Assembly: GCA_964417725.1 (NCBI GenBank)
Contig: CAYQIV010000008.1
Span: forward strand, 53,549 to 117,548
DNA: 64,000 bases
DNA from: SHZI01 sp964417725
GTDB taxonomy: Bacteria; Pseudomonadota; Gammaproteobacteria; Steroidobacterales; GCA-2729495
Reading direction: 5' to 3'
Of this stretch, positions 16,340 to 25,302 are shown piece after piece. Made by a program: the position numbers and the translations under genes. The stretch's first letter is position 1. Each line of letters opens with the position of its first letter. Below the pieces are notes generated by a model that worked only from the letters and a program-made list of their open reading frames with translations, had not been told where the DNA came from and did not search any database.

Positions 16340-19018
16340 TCAGGCCTGTGCCGGGCGGCCGGCGGCGAGACGCTCGACACGCACGGCCGTGACCTTGTAC
16401 TCCGGCGCACCGGTGATGCGGTCGCGCACCGGACTGGTGACGCGGTTGACGAAGCGCCGCGCGGTATGGAACGAAGCAAAGAGCTGGCCCGGTGCGATGC
16501 GGGCATCGATGCGCAGCGGCAGTTGCGTTTCGCCATGGCGGCTGACGAGACGCACCTGTTCGCCCTCGGTGAAACCCTGCGCACGGGCATCGGCCGGCGA
16601 CATGTCGAGGGTGTCGTCGTCGCGCAATGCGGCGAGCGGCGTGCGCGAGGTCATCGTCCCGGCGTTGAACTGCACCAGCGTGCGTCCGGTGGTCAGGAGC
16701 CAGGGGTAGTCGTCGCTGACACGTTCTGGCGTCGGCAGGTACTCGAGGCACTGGAGCGGGGCACGCGGGCCATGGGCGAAGGCCTTTTCGTGCAGCACGG
16801 TGGTGCCCGGGTGGTCGGTCGTCGGGCATGGCCACTGGATGCCGTGGTCGTCGAGCCGGTGCCAGGCGATGCCGGCCACGGCCGGCCAGACTGCACGGAT
16901 CTCGTCCCAGATCCCGGCGGCGGACTCGAAGTCGAAGCGCGCCGGGCTGCCCAGTCCGGCGGCCAGCGCGGCGATGACCTGCGCGTCGTCGCGCACACCG
17001 GCCGGTGGCGCGACGACGCGGCGGACGCGCTGGATGCGTCGCTCGGCGTTCATGAAGGTGCCGTCCTTCTCGAAGGACGAGGCCACCGGCAGGAACACAT
17101 GGCCGAAGTGGCGCGCCGTCTCGTTGATGTAGAGGTCCTGGATGACGAGCAGTTCGAGGCGTTCGAGCGCGCGGCGCGTGGCGTCGCTGTGGGCCAGCGA
17201 AAGGAAGATGTCGTAGCCGATGACGTAGAGCGCCTTGAGTCGGCCATCGGCCGCGGCATCGATCATGTCGAGCACCGTGTGGCCGCGCCCCTCGGGCAGC
17301 GGCGTGCCCCACACGGCGGCGAAGTGCGCGCGCGCCTGGCGATGTGACTGGCCACCGGTGAGGATCGACGGGTCGCAGCCCATCATGGCCGCACCCTGCA
17401 CGTTGTTCTGGCCGCGCAGCGGATTGATGCCGGCGCCCGGCCGGCCGATGTTGCCCGTCACCAGCGCCAGGTTGACCACCGCCATCACGGCCTCGGTGCC
17501 CTGCAGGTGTTCGGTGAGACCGAGGCCATGGAAGCACATCGCCGGCCGGCGGGTGGCGTAGAGCCGTGCCGCGGCACGGATCTGCCCGGCATCGACGCCG
17601 CAGACGGTCGCCGCTTTCTCCGGCGGCCAGGCGGCGACGCATTCGCGGAATGCCTCGACCCCGTCGGCGCGGGCGGCGAGGAACGCCTCGTCAGCCAGGC
17701 CTTCGCTGAACATGACGTGCGCCATGGCGTGGTACAGCGGGATATCGGTGCCGGGGCGCAGTGCAAGGTGTACGGTCGCCTGTGCCGCGAGCTCGGTGCA
17801 CCGCGGGTCGACGACGACCAGCGCCGCGCCGCGCCGGACCTGCTGGCGGATGCGTGCCGCCACCACCGGATGATTTTCCGCAGCGTTGGTGCCGGCGAGC
17901 AGGAACGCCTGCGCCTGCTCGATGTCGTCGAAAGCGTTGGTCGCCGCGCCGGTGCCGAGCATGCGCTTCATCGCCGCGGCGGTCGGCGTGTGGCAGACCC
18001 GCGCACAGCAGTCGACGTTATTGGTGCCGATCACGGCACGGGCGAACTTCTGGGCGAGGTAGTTCTCCTCGTTGGTGGCGCGCGACGAGCCGAGCACGGC
18101 GATGCTGTCGGGACCATGCCGGGCCTTGAGGTGCTGCAACGTCGTCACGACCTGGCCGATGGCCACCTCCCATGAGGTCGGCTGCCAATCGCCACCGGCA
18201 CGCACCAGCGGCGTGGTCACGCGATCCGGGGCGGCGGCGAAGTCCCAGGCATAGCGGCCCTTGACGCACAGGTGACCCTTGTTGACCGGTGAATCGGCGC
18301 GCGGCCGGGCGGCGACGAGGCGCCCGTCGCGCGCGCCGAGTTCGATCTCGCAGCCCACGCCGCAATACACGCAGGTGGTGCGCGTCCATTGCTGCGCCGC
18401 GCCGTTCTGCCAGCGGAACGCGTCGACCAGGGCGCCGCTCGGACAGGCATCGACACAGGCCCCGCAGGCCACGCAACTGCTGTCGACGAAGCGCGCACCG
18501 CGGTCGTGGACGACGTGACCGTCGTGGCCGCGCCCGAGCAGGTGCCAGACGAACTGGCCCTGCAGATCGTCGCAGACCCGGATGCAGCGATGGCAGTGGA
18601 CACACTGCGACATGTCGACGCGGATGCACGGGTGCGAGACATCGACGCCAGCGGCATCGGCCACACCGGCCGGTGCCACGTCATAGTGTGCCAACAGGCG
18701 GTGAAACGGCTTTTCGGGCAGTGCGGCCGCCGCCTCGGCACTGCAGTGGCCGGCGAGCAGCGCCAGCGTGGTGCGGCGAAAGGCCTCGAGTGCCGGCGTA
18801 TGGGTTTCGATGCGCATGCCGGTCACCAGCGGCTCGCGGCAGGCCGGCACCGTCTGCCCGTCGGCCTCGACGCTGCACAGCCGGCAATCGCCACCGGAGG
18901 GCACGCGCTCGTCGTGGCAGATGCCCGGCAGCGCGATTCCGGCCTGCGCCAGCGCCTGCCACAACGTCAGCCCCGGCGGAAACCGGTGGCGCGTGCCGTT
19001 GACCGTCACCTCGATCAT
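16340..19018 (-). CDS. fdhF: Formate dehydrogenase alpha subunit with fused Fe-S domains
   Basis: This 892-residue molybdo/tungsto-enzyme oxidises formate to CO2. The N-terminus is a 2Fe-2S ferredoxin domain (Cys 34, 45, 48, 60). A conserved His/Cys segment and two 4Fe-4S clusters follow (Cys 139-149 and Cys 182-192), then the 4Fe-4S cluster of the molybdopterin domain (Cys 216, 219, 223, 251). The metal ligand is Cys 342 in CCARVCHTPT, where E. coli FdhF has selenocysteine, so no selenium is needed. The fused clusters are those of the NAD-linked soluble type, but no FdsB/FdsG-like flavin or diaphorase subunit and no FdhD lies nearby. The start at 19018 places the ferredoxin domain at the very N-terminus. 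Confidence 0.93.
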   Translation of the reverse strand: MIEVTVNGTRHRFPPGLTLWQALAQAGIALPGICHDERVPSGGDCRLCSVEADGQTVPACREPLVTGMRIETHTPALEAFRRTTLALLAGHCSAEAAAALPEKPFHRLLAHYDVAPAGVADAAGVDVSHPCIRVDMSQCVHCHRCIRVCDDLQGQFVWHLLGRGHDGHVVHDRGARFVDSSCVACGACVDACPSGALVDAFRWQNGAAQQWTRTTCVYCGVGCEIELGARDGRLVAARPRADSPVNKGHLCVKGRYAWDFAAAPDRVTTPLVRAGGDWQPTSWEVAIGQVVTTLQHLKARHGPDSIAVLGSSRATNEENYLAQKFARAVIGTNNVDCCARVCHTPTAAAMKRMLGTGAATNAFDDIEQAQAFLLAGTNAAENHPVVAARIRQQVRRGAALVVVDPRCTELAAQATVHLALRPGTDIPLYHAMAHVMFSEGLADEAFLAARADGVEAFRECVAAWPPEKAATVCGVDAGQIRAAARLYATRRPAMCFHGLGLTEHLQGTEAVMAVVNLALVTGNIGRPGAGINPLRGQNNVQGAAMMGCDPSILTGGQSHRQARAHFAAVWGTPLPEGRGHTVLDMIDAAADGRLKALYVIGYDIFLSLAHSDATRRALERLELLVIQDLYINETARHFGHVFLPVASSFEKDGTFMNAERRIQRVRRVVAPPAGVRDDAQVIAALAAGLGSPARFDFESAAGIWDEIRAVWPAVAGIAWHRLDDHGIQWPCPTTDHPGTTVLHEKAFAHGPRAPLQCLEYLPTPERVSDDYPWLLTTGRTLVQFNAGTMTSRTPLAALRDDDTLDMSPADARAQGFTEGEQVRLVSRHGETQLPLRIDARIAPGQLFASFHTARRFVNRVTSPVRDRITGAPEYKVTAVRVERLAAGRPAQA

Positions 19019-19055
19019 GTCGGCCCACCATACCAGAAGGTAGCGGCGCCCTGGA

Positions 19056-19793
19056 CTAGAACCAGGCGCGCAGGCCGGCGACGACGCGGGTGTCGCGTAC
19101 CGCCTCGCCTTCCTCGCGGGCCAGCGCCGCGGTGTCGGCGAAATGGCCGAGCCATTCGATGCCGACGTACGGGGCGAACTTGCGGTGGGGTTCCCAGCGC
19201 AGGCGCAGCCCTGCGGTGAGCGAATTGAGGCCGCTGCCGATGCCGGCCTCGGCGTCATCGCGCCGCCACCACGTGCCTTCCACGCGCGGCGTCAGGATCC
19301 ACCAGTTCGTCAGCAGCACCTCGTAGTCGACCTCGGCGATGACGCCGAACTGGCGCCGGTCGCCGGCATAGGCCGTGGCGCGGACATGGAGACGCTGCGG
19401 TGCCGTGCCGATCACGCCGACGGCGAACTGGTTGCGCGACTCGCCGGGCAACGTGGCGTGGCGCACGCCCATGCGCAGGTCCCACCACGGCGCCAGCGGC
19501 TTGCCGTAGAACAGCTCCATTTCATTGTCGACGGTGCGACCCGCCTCGCGCTCACCCTCGGCATGCAGCCACAGGCGGGAAAAATCGCCCCCCAGCCAGC
19601 CGCCGAGATCCCAGGCGAGCCCGTCGCCGCCGTCGCGGTCCTGCCACTCGAGCCGCTCGAAGGCGAGCATGCCGATCACCGGGTCGTCGTCCATGTGCGC
19701 GCCATGCGGCACCGGCGTCACGGCGGCGGCGCGGCCGGCCAGCAGCGCAGACAGCACGATCGCGACACCGCGAATGCCCATCGTGTCACGCAT
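19056..19793 (-). CDS. copB: CopB-family outer-membrane copper resistance protein
   Basis: The 245-residue protein has a signal peptide and then a beta-barrel typical of CopB/PcoB: FERLEWQDRDGGDGLAWDLGGW, ELFYGKPLAPWWDLRMGVRH and the C-terminal VAGLRAWF with terminal Phe. It lacks the long Met/His-rich N-terminal segment of larger CopB proteins and keeps only HGAHMDDD. The gene begins inside the end of copA. The ATG at 19793 is chosen because GGAGGG lies 7 nt upstream; two earlier ATGs are too close to that site. It follows copA and probably exports or sequesters copper at the outer membrane. Confidence 0.9.
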   Translation of the reverse strand: MRDTMGIRGVAIVLSALLAGRAAAVTPVPHGAHMDDDPVIGMLAFERLEWQDRDGGDGLAWDLGGWLGGDFSRLWLHAEGEREAGRTVDNEMELFYGKPLAPWWDLRMGVRHATLPGESRNQFAVGVIGTAPQRLHVRATAYAGDRRQFGVIAEVDYEVLLTNWWILTPRVEGTWWRRDDAEAGIGSGLNSLTAGLRLRWEPHRKFAPYVGIEWLGHFADTAALAREEGEAVRDTRVVAGLRAWF

Positions 19794-21669
19794 GATCATG
19801 CCCTCCATGCCCTTGTGCGTCGTGATCGTGCCCGGGCGCACCGTCCGGCGGGGGCGCACCCGAACCGGGGTCGTGGTCGTCGACGACGATCATGCGGAAC
19901 ATGCCGGCGACCATGTGCAGGAGCAGGTGGCAGTGGAAGGCCCACAGGCCGGGCGTGTCGGCGCCGACGCGGAAGCTGATCATCTGCGCCGGCTTGACCG
20001 CCAGGGTGTGCTTGCGCAGCTTGAAGCGGCCGGACTCGTCTTCCAGGTCGCTCCACAAGCCGTGCAGGTGGATGGGATGTTCCATCATCGTGTCGTTGAC
20101 GAGCACGAAGCGCACACGCTCGCCATGCGCCAGGTAGACCGGCTCGGCGGCCGAGGCCTTGACGCCGTTGAAGGACCAGATGTAGCGCTCCATGTGGCCG
20201 GTGATGTGCAGCTCGATGGTGCGGGTCGGCTCGCGGCCGTCCGGGTCGCCGTCGCGGGCGACGAGGTCGGCGTAGGTGAGCACGCGGCGGCCGTTGTCGC
20301 GCAGGCCGACACCCGGGTCGTCGAGGCGGTTCGAGGGCCGGTCGACGCGCATGTCGACGGTCGGGCCGTACTCGGTCGGGGCGTGGCGGATCGTCTCCGG
20401 CGTGAGGTGCGGCGCGGCCGCTGCGGCGTGGCCGTCATGGCTGTCATGGCCTTCGTGGGCGCCGGTTGCCGCAGGGGCGTGTGATGCGTGATCACCATGC
20501 GCGGCGTGATCGCCATGCCCCATGTCGGCCATGGTCAGCACCGGCCGGCGGTCGAGCGGCGGGATCGCCGCACGCATGCCGGCGACCGGCGCCAGGGTGC
20601 CGCAGGCGTAGCCCGTGCGGTCGGCCGACTGGGCGAAGACCGTGTAGGCGCGGTCCTCGCGCGGCGTGACGATGACGTCGTAGCACTCGGCGCTGCCCAT
20701 GCGCAGTTCCTCGACGGTGACCGGCCGCACCGGCTGGCCGTCCGCCGTGACCACGGTCATGTCGAGGCCAGGGATGCGCAGGTCGAAGAACGTCATCGTG
20801 CCGGCGTTGATCAGGCGCAGGCGCACGCGCTCGCCGGCGCGGAACAGCCCGGTCCAGTTGCCGGCCGGCGTGACGCCGTTCATCAGGTAGGTGTAGGTCT
20901 GCGCGCTGAGGTCAGCGAGATCGCTGGGGTTCATGCGCATCTCGCCCCACGCGGCGCGCTCGGCCAGCGTCGCCCGCCAGCCGTTGCGCCGCGCATCACG
21001 CCACAGGTCGGCGACGGTGCGCTGGTTGCGGTTGTAATAGTCGGACTGCTTCTTGAGCTGGGCGTAGACCCGCGCCGGCGCCTCGTCGGTCCAGTCGGAG
21101 AGCATGACCACGTACTCGCGGTCCCAGGTGAACGGCTCGGGCTCGCGCGGATCGATGATGATCGCGCCATACAGGCCGAGCTGCTCCTGGTGGCCGGAGT
21201 GGCTGTGGTACCAGTAAGTGCCCGACTGGCGTACCGGAAAGCGGTAGGTAAAGGTCTCGCCCGGCGCAATGCCCGGGAAGCTCAGCCCCGGCACGCCATC
21301 CATGTCGCTGGGCACGAGGATCCCGTGCCAGTGGATGGAGGTGTCCTCGGCGAGCCGGTTGGTGACGCGCAGGGTCACCGTGTCGCCCTCGCGCCAGCGC
21401 AGCGTCGGCGCCGGCAGGCTGCCGTTGACGGTCACCGCCTGGCGCGTGCGCCCGGTGTAGTTGACGGCGGTGTGGCCGATGTCGAGGTCGACATCGGTGC
21501 CCGGGAGGATCCCGGAGAGGCCGGCATGGCCGGCCGCCCATGCCGGCAGGCGGTGGAGGCCGAGACCGGCGCCGACCGAGGCCGCGGCCAGGCCGCAGAC
21601 GAAGCGCCGCCTGCCGCGATCGGCGACGGGAGAAACGGGGGAGACAGCCCCCGCAGGGATGCGATTCAT
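19786..21669 (-). CDS. copA: CopA-family multicopper oxidase
   Basis: The 627-residue copper-resistance oxidase is exported by the Tat pathway (twin-arginine motif RRRFV at 20-24) and oxidises periplasmic Cu(I). The four copper-binding segments are present: HWHGILVP, YHSHSGHQEQLGLYG, HPIHLHGLW and the C-terminal HCHLLLHMVAGM. Between the second and third cupredoxin regions is a His-rich stretch beginning MGHGDHAAHGDHASH that may bind extra copper. GAGGAG 7 nt upstream supports ATG 21669. It is the middle gene of a three-gene minus-strand unit and overlaps copB. No CopR/S regulator is in the window. Confidence 0.95.
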   Translation of the reverse strand: MNRIPAGAVSPVSPVADRGRRRFVCGLAAASVGAGLGLHRLPAWAAGHAGLSGILPGTDVDLDIGHTAVNYTGRTRQAVTVNGSLPAPTLRWREGDTVTLRVTNRLAEDTSIHWHGILVPSDMDGVPGLSFPGIAPGETFTYRFPVRQSGTYWYHSHSGHQEQLGLYGAIIIDPREPEPFTWDREYVVMLSDWTDEAPARVYAQLKKQSDYYNRNQRTVADLWRDARRNGWRATLAERAAWGEMRMNPSDLADLSAQTYTYLMNGVTPAGNWTGLFRAGERVRLRLINAGTMTFFDLRIPGLDMTVVTADGQPVRPVTVEELRMGSAECYDVIVTPREDRAYTVFAQSADRTGYACGTLAPVAGMRAAIPPLDRRPVLTMADMGHGDHAAHGDHASHAPAATGAHEGHDSHDGHAAAAAPHLTPETIRHAPTEYGPTVDMRVDRPSNRLDDPGVGLRDNGRRVLTYADLVARDGDPDGREPTRTIELHITGHMERYIWSFNGVKASAAEPVYLAHGERVRFVLVNDTMMEHPIHLHGLWSDLEDESGRFKLRKHTLAVKPAQMISFRVGADTPGLWAFHCHLLLHMVAGMFRMIVVDDHDPGSGAPPPDGAPGHDHDAQGHGGHDHA

Positions 21670-21718
21670 GGCGAAACTCCTCGTGTGAAACCATTCAGGA
21701 CAGGTCACGAGGCGTCGG

Positions 21719-22084
21719 TCATTCGGTGAGTTTCCCGAACAGGAGATGCAGGCGTCGCAGCGGCGGCGGCGGCCACGGCGGGCCGTGCATGCCGCGGTCC
21801 ACGACGCGGCGGGGCGCCACCGGCCCGGCCACCACGCCGGGCATGGGCGTCGTCAGGACCGGGCTGCCGCGCGACGGATCGCGCGCGGCACTGGCGAGCG
21901 CGTGGTCCGGCGCGGCGGGCAGGCCCTCCAGCATGCATGCGGCATGTTCGAGCCGCGGGTCGCAATGGTCGCAGTGGTCCTCGGGCGCGGCACTGGCCGC
22001 CTGGGCCAGCGGTACGGCGCACAGGTAGCAAAGCACGGCGAGGACCGTGCCCAGGCGGCGCATCATGTGCAAGGTGTCGGTCAT
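21719..22084 (-). CDS. Small exported Cys/His-containing protein upstream of copA
   Basis: The 121-residue product has a signal peptide (LGTVLAVLCYLCAVPLAQA) and, just after the cleavage region, a metal-binding-looking cluster EDHCDHCDPRLEHAACM. The rest is Pro/Arg-rich and ends FGKLTE. It precedes copA by 49 bases on the same strand, so it is probably co-transcribed with copA-copB. A role as a periplasmic copper-binding protein is inference from the cluster and context; similar DUF2946-like small proteins occur in copper loci. The start is less certain than the frame. Confidence 0.55.
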   Translation of the reverse strand: MTDTLHMMRRLGTVLAVLCYLCAVPLAQAASAAPEDHCDHCDPRLEHAACMLEGLPAAPDHALASAARDPSRGSPVLTTPMPGVVAGPVAPRRVVDRGMHGPPWPPPPLRRLHLLFGKLTE

Positions 22085-22183
22085 GCCGTTGGCTCCCACC
22101 GCATCCGCCGCAACGTGCGGCGGCCGGCTGCATGAGCGGGGATTGTGCGGCAAAATCGCCGCGCTGTCAGTGAAGGACCGTTC

Positions 22184-23230
22184 ATGATCGACTCCCGTCG
22201 CGTCTGGCCCGGCCGCTGCCCCTGGCTGCCCGGGGCGTTGCCCGGGGTGCTGGCCCTGGTCTGGCTGTGCGCCGGCCCTGCCCTGGCACTCGACGATCCT
22301 CTTCCCGCGTGGCGCGACGGCGCGCACAAGGCACGCATCCTCGATTACGTTGCCCGCGTGACGACGCCGGGCAGCCGCGACTACATCACGCCGGCCGAGC
22401 GCATCGCGGTATTCGGCGACGACGGCACCCTGTGGCCCGAGCGGCCGTCGCCACAGGGACTGTTCGCGCTGCAGCGGCTGCGCACGCTGGCGCCCCGGCG
22501 GCCTGCCTGGCGCGACACCCTGCCCTTCCGCGCCGCGCTGGAGCTCGGCGACCGCTACCTGCAGGAGGCCACCACGGCCGACCTCACGCGGCTGGTGGCC
22601 GCCGTCGGTGCCGGCCAGACACAGGATGACTTCCGCCACGAAATCGAGGCTTACCTCGCCATCGCAGGCCACCCCCGCCTGCAGGCACCGCTGCAGGGCC
22701 TGGCCTACGTGCCGATGCGCGAGCTGGTGAACCACCTGCGCGCCAACGGCTTTCGTTGCTTCGTCGTCACCGCCGGCAGCATCGAAGTGTCACGGGCGAT
22801 GGCGGCGGCGCTCTACGCGATCCCCGCCGACGATGTCATCGGCAGCAGCGTGGTGATGACCGTGCGCGAGGAAGACGAACGACTGGTGCTGCGCCGGCTG
22901 GAAACCCTGCACGCCCTCAACGACGCGGCGACGCGCCCGCTGGCCGTCGAACTGCACGTCGGCCGGCGGCCGGTGCTGGCCATCGGCCACATCGGCACCG
23001 GCGGCGACATCACCATGCTCCGCTACAGCCAGACGCAATCGCGGCCGACCCTGCAGCTCCTCCTCCGCCATGACGACTTCGAGCGCGAATACGCCTACGA
23101 TGAGGCCGACGGCGCCTCGCTGGATGCCGCCCACCGCCACGGCTGGATGGTGGTCAGCATGCGCCACGGGTGGCGCCGGGTCTTCACTTTCGGGCACCAC
23201 GACGGGGAGCCATCGGGCATGGCGCCATGA
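22184..23230 (+). CDS. Exported HAD-like protein with altered catalytic motifs
   Basis: The 348-residue protein has a signal peptide (to about residue 36) and the fold pattern of periplasmic HAD phosphatases (RIAVF..DGTLW at 73-84, FVVTAGSIEVSRAMA near 193, and GRRPVLAIGHIGTGGDITMLRY near 260). In active relatives the first motif is FDNDGTLW, with the first Asp as nucleophile. Here it reads FGDDGTLW, so the nucleophile position is Gly 78. The fourth motif, normally GNSDGD, reads GHIGTGGD. It may be a non-catalytic or re-purposed member. Its stop overlaps the glgX start (ATGA). The coupling to a cytoplasmic glycogen enzyme is odd for an exported protein. Confidence 0.7.
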   Translation: MIDSRRVWPGRCPWLPGALPGVLALVWLCAGPALALDDPLPAWRDGAHKARILDYVARVTTPGSRDYITPAERIAVFGDDGTLWPERPSPQGLFALQRLRTLAPRRPAWRDTLPFRAALELGDRYLQEATTADLTRLVAAVGAGQTQDDFRHEIEAYLAIAGHPRLQAPLQGLAYVPMRELVNHLRANGFRCFVVTAGSIEVSRAMAAALYAIPADDVIGSSVVMTVREEDERLVLRRLETLHALNDAATRPLAVELHVGRRPVLAIGHIGTGGDITMLRYSQTQSRPTLQLLLRHDDFEREYAYDEADGASLDAAHRHGWMVVSMRHGWRRVFTFGHHDGEPSGMAP

Positions 23231-25302
23231 CCGCCGACATCACGGATTCGGCCCTGCGTCGCTTCGGCTTCCACAGCCGGCGCGGCCAGCGGTATCCGCT
23301 CGGCGCGACGTGGACCCCGTCAGGCACCAATTTCTCGGCCTACAGCCGTGCCGCACGGGCCATGGCGTTGCGCCTCTATCGCCGCCCGGAGGACGAGCAG
23401 CCGTTCCAGGTCATCCCCCTCGACCCGCGCCTCAACCGCAGCTTCTTCTTCTGGCACGTGTGGGTCGACGGGCTGCCGCGCGGCATGCGCTACAACTGGC
23501 AGGTCACGCTCGACGACGGCCAGCACGAGGTGCTGGACCCGTTCGCCCGTGCCGTCGATGACCGGCGCTGGCAGCGCCGCGCGGGCGTCGATGCCGGTGC
23601 CGGCCTGCGCGGCATCGTCATCGACGTCGACGACTTCCGCTGGTGCACGGCGCGCCAGCCGGCCAAGACCCTCGAACATGCCGTGATCTACGAACTGCAC
23701 GTCGGCGGTTACACGCGCCATCCGTCGTCCGGCGTGCGCCATCCCGGCACCTACGCCGGCCTCATCGAAAAGATCCCCTACCTGCGCGACCTCGGCATCA
23801 CCCACGTGCAGCTCATGCCGGTCGCCGCCTTCGACACCCAGGACGTGCCGGAGAGCGTCGCCGCACGCGGTCTCGGCAACTACTGGGGCTACAGCCCGCA
23901 CTCGTTCTGCAGCCCGCACCCCGGCTATCGCGCCGACCCCGACCCGGCGGCCACACCACGCGAGTTCCGCGCCATGGTCGACGCGCTGCACCAGGCCGGC
24001 ATCGGCGTGATCCTCGATGTCGTCATGAACCATACCGCAGAGGGCGGCACCGACGGCCCGGTGCTGAACTACAAGGGCCTTGCGCCGGAATTTTTCTACC
24101 ACCGCGACGGGGCGAACTACCGCGACTACACCGGCTGCGGCAACACCATCAACTGCAACCACCCGCTGGTCACCCACCTGCTGGTGCGCTGCCTCGATCG
24201 CTGGGTCGAGGAAATGCGCGTCGATGGCTTCCGCTTCGACCTCGCCAGCGTCTTCACGCGCGGCGAGGATGGCGCGCCAATGGTCAATCCGCCGCTGCCG
24301 TGGGCCATCGAGTTCTCCGGCACCCTCGCCGGCCTGCCACTCATCGCCGAAGCCTGGGATGCGGCCGGCCTGCATCAGGTCGGCTGCTTTCCGGGGCTGG
24401 CGTGGAGCGAGTGGAACGGCCGCTACCGCGACACGGTGCGGCGGTTCGTGCGCGGCGACGCCGGGCTGGTCGGCGAGCTGGCGACGTGCATGACCGGCAG
24501 CAGCGACCTCTACCAGTCCGGCGGACGCCAGACCACCAGCAGCATCAATTTCATCACCTGCCACGATGGCTTCACCCTGGCCGATCTCGTCAGCCACAAC
24601 GAGCGGCACAACGAAGCCAACGGCGAAGACAACCGCGACGGCTACGCGCACAACCTGAGCTGGAACTGCGGCACCGAGGGCGAGACCCTCGACCCGGCGA
24701 TCAACGCCTGCCGCGCCCGTCAGGCGCGCAACCTGATGGCCATCCTGCTGCTCTCCCAGGGCGTGCCGATGATCCTCGCCGGCGACGAGGTGCTGCGCAG
24801 CCAGCGCGGCAACAACAATGCCTGGTGCCAGGACAACGAGATCTCGTGGTTCGACTGGCGACTGACGGAACAAAACGGCGACATGCTGCGCTTCGTCCGC
24901 GAGATGATCGCCCTGCGCCAGCGCCACCCGACACTGCGCCGCCTGCACTTCCTCACCGGCGACACCGAGCCCGCCCGCGGCATGCCCGACATCCGCTGGC
25001 ATGGCGCGCGTCTCGACGAGGCGCCCTGGGAGACACCCGACGCCAGGTTGCTGCGCTACACGCTCGCCGGCTGCGAGGCCGGCGAGGAAGACCTCCACGT
25101 CATCCTCAACATGGCCGAAAGCGAAAGACGGCTGGCACTGCCGGAAATCACCGGCCGGTGCTGGCACCTCGCCGTCGACACCGCGCTGGCGCCGCCCGGC
25201 GACGTCGTGCCGCGACAGGCACAGCGCCCCCGGCATGCCGGCCACTACACCGCCGCAGGCCGCAGCGTCGTCGTGCTGGAATCACGACCGGTCAGCGGCT
25301 GA
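23227..25302 (+). CDS. glgX: Glycogen debranching enzyme GlgX
   Basis: GlgX cleaves alpha-1,6 branch points of phosphorylase-trimmed glycogen. The 691-residue product has an N-terminal CBM48 domain (SGTNFSAYSRAARAMALRLY) and a GH13 barrel. The catalytic triad is visible: nucleophile Asp 338 in DGFRFDLAS, acid Glu 375 in LIAEAWD and Asp 447 in FITCHDGFTL. The isoamylase-type signature NERHNEANGEDNRDG follows. The length is normal. No glgA, glgB, glgC or glgP gene is in the window, so it is outside a full glycogen operon. It is translated from an ATG overlapping the stop of the HAD-like gene, and its 3' end overlaps the convergent DUF1295 gene by 11 bases. Confidence 0.95.
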   Translation: MTADITDSALRRFGFHSRRGQRYPLGATWTPSGTNFSAYSRAARAMALRLYRRPEDEQPFQVIPLDPRLNRSFFFWHVWVDGLPRGMRYNWQVTLDDGQHEVLDPFARAVDDRRWQRRAGVDAGAGLRGIVIDVDDFRWCTARQPAKTLEHAVIYELHVGGYTRHPSSGVRHPGTYAGLIEKIPYLRDLGITHVQLMPVAAFDTQDVPESVAARGLGNYWGYSPHSFCSPHPGYRADPDPAATPREFRAMVDALHQAGIGVILDVVMNHTAEGGTDGPVLNYKGLAPEFFYHRDGANYRDYTGCGNTINCNHPLVTHLLVRCLDRWVEEMRVDGFRFDLASVFTRGEDGAPMVNPPLPWAIEFSGTLAGLPLIAEAWDAAGLHQVGCFPGLAWSEWNGRYRDTVRRFVRGDAGLVGELATCMTGSSDLYQSGGRQTTSSINFITCHDGFTLADLVSHNERHNEANGEDNRDGYAHNLSWNCGTEGETLDPAINACRARQARNLMAILLLSQGVPMILAGDEVLRSQRGNNNAWCQDNEISWFDWRLTEQNGDMLRFVREMIALRQRHPTLRRLHFLTGDTEPARGMPDIRWHGARLDEAPWETPDARLLRYTLAGCEAGEEDLHVILNMAESERRLALPEITGRCWHLAVDTALAPPGDVVPRQAQRPRHAGHYTAAGRSVVVLESRPVSG

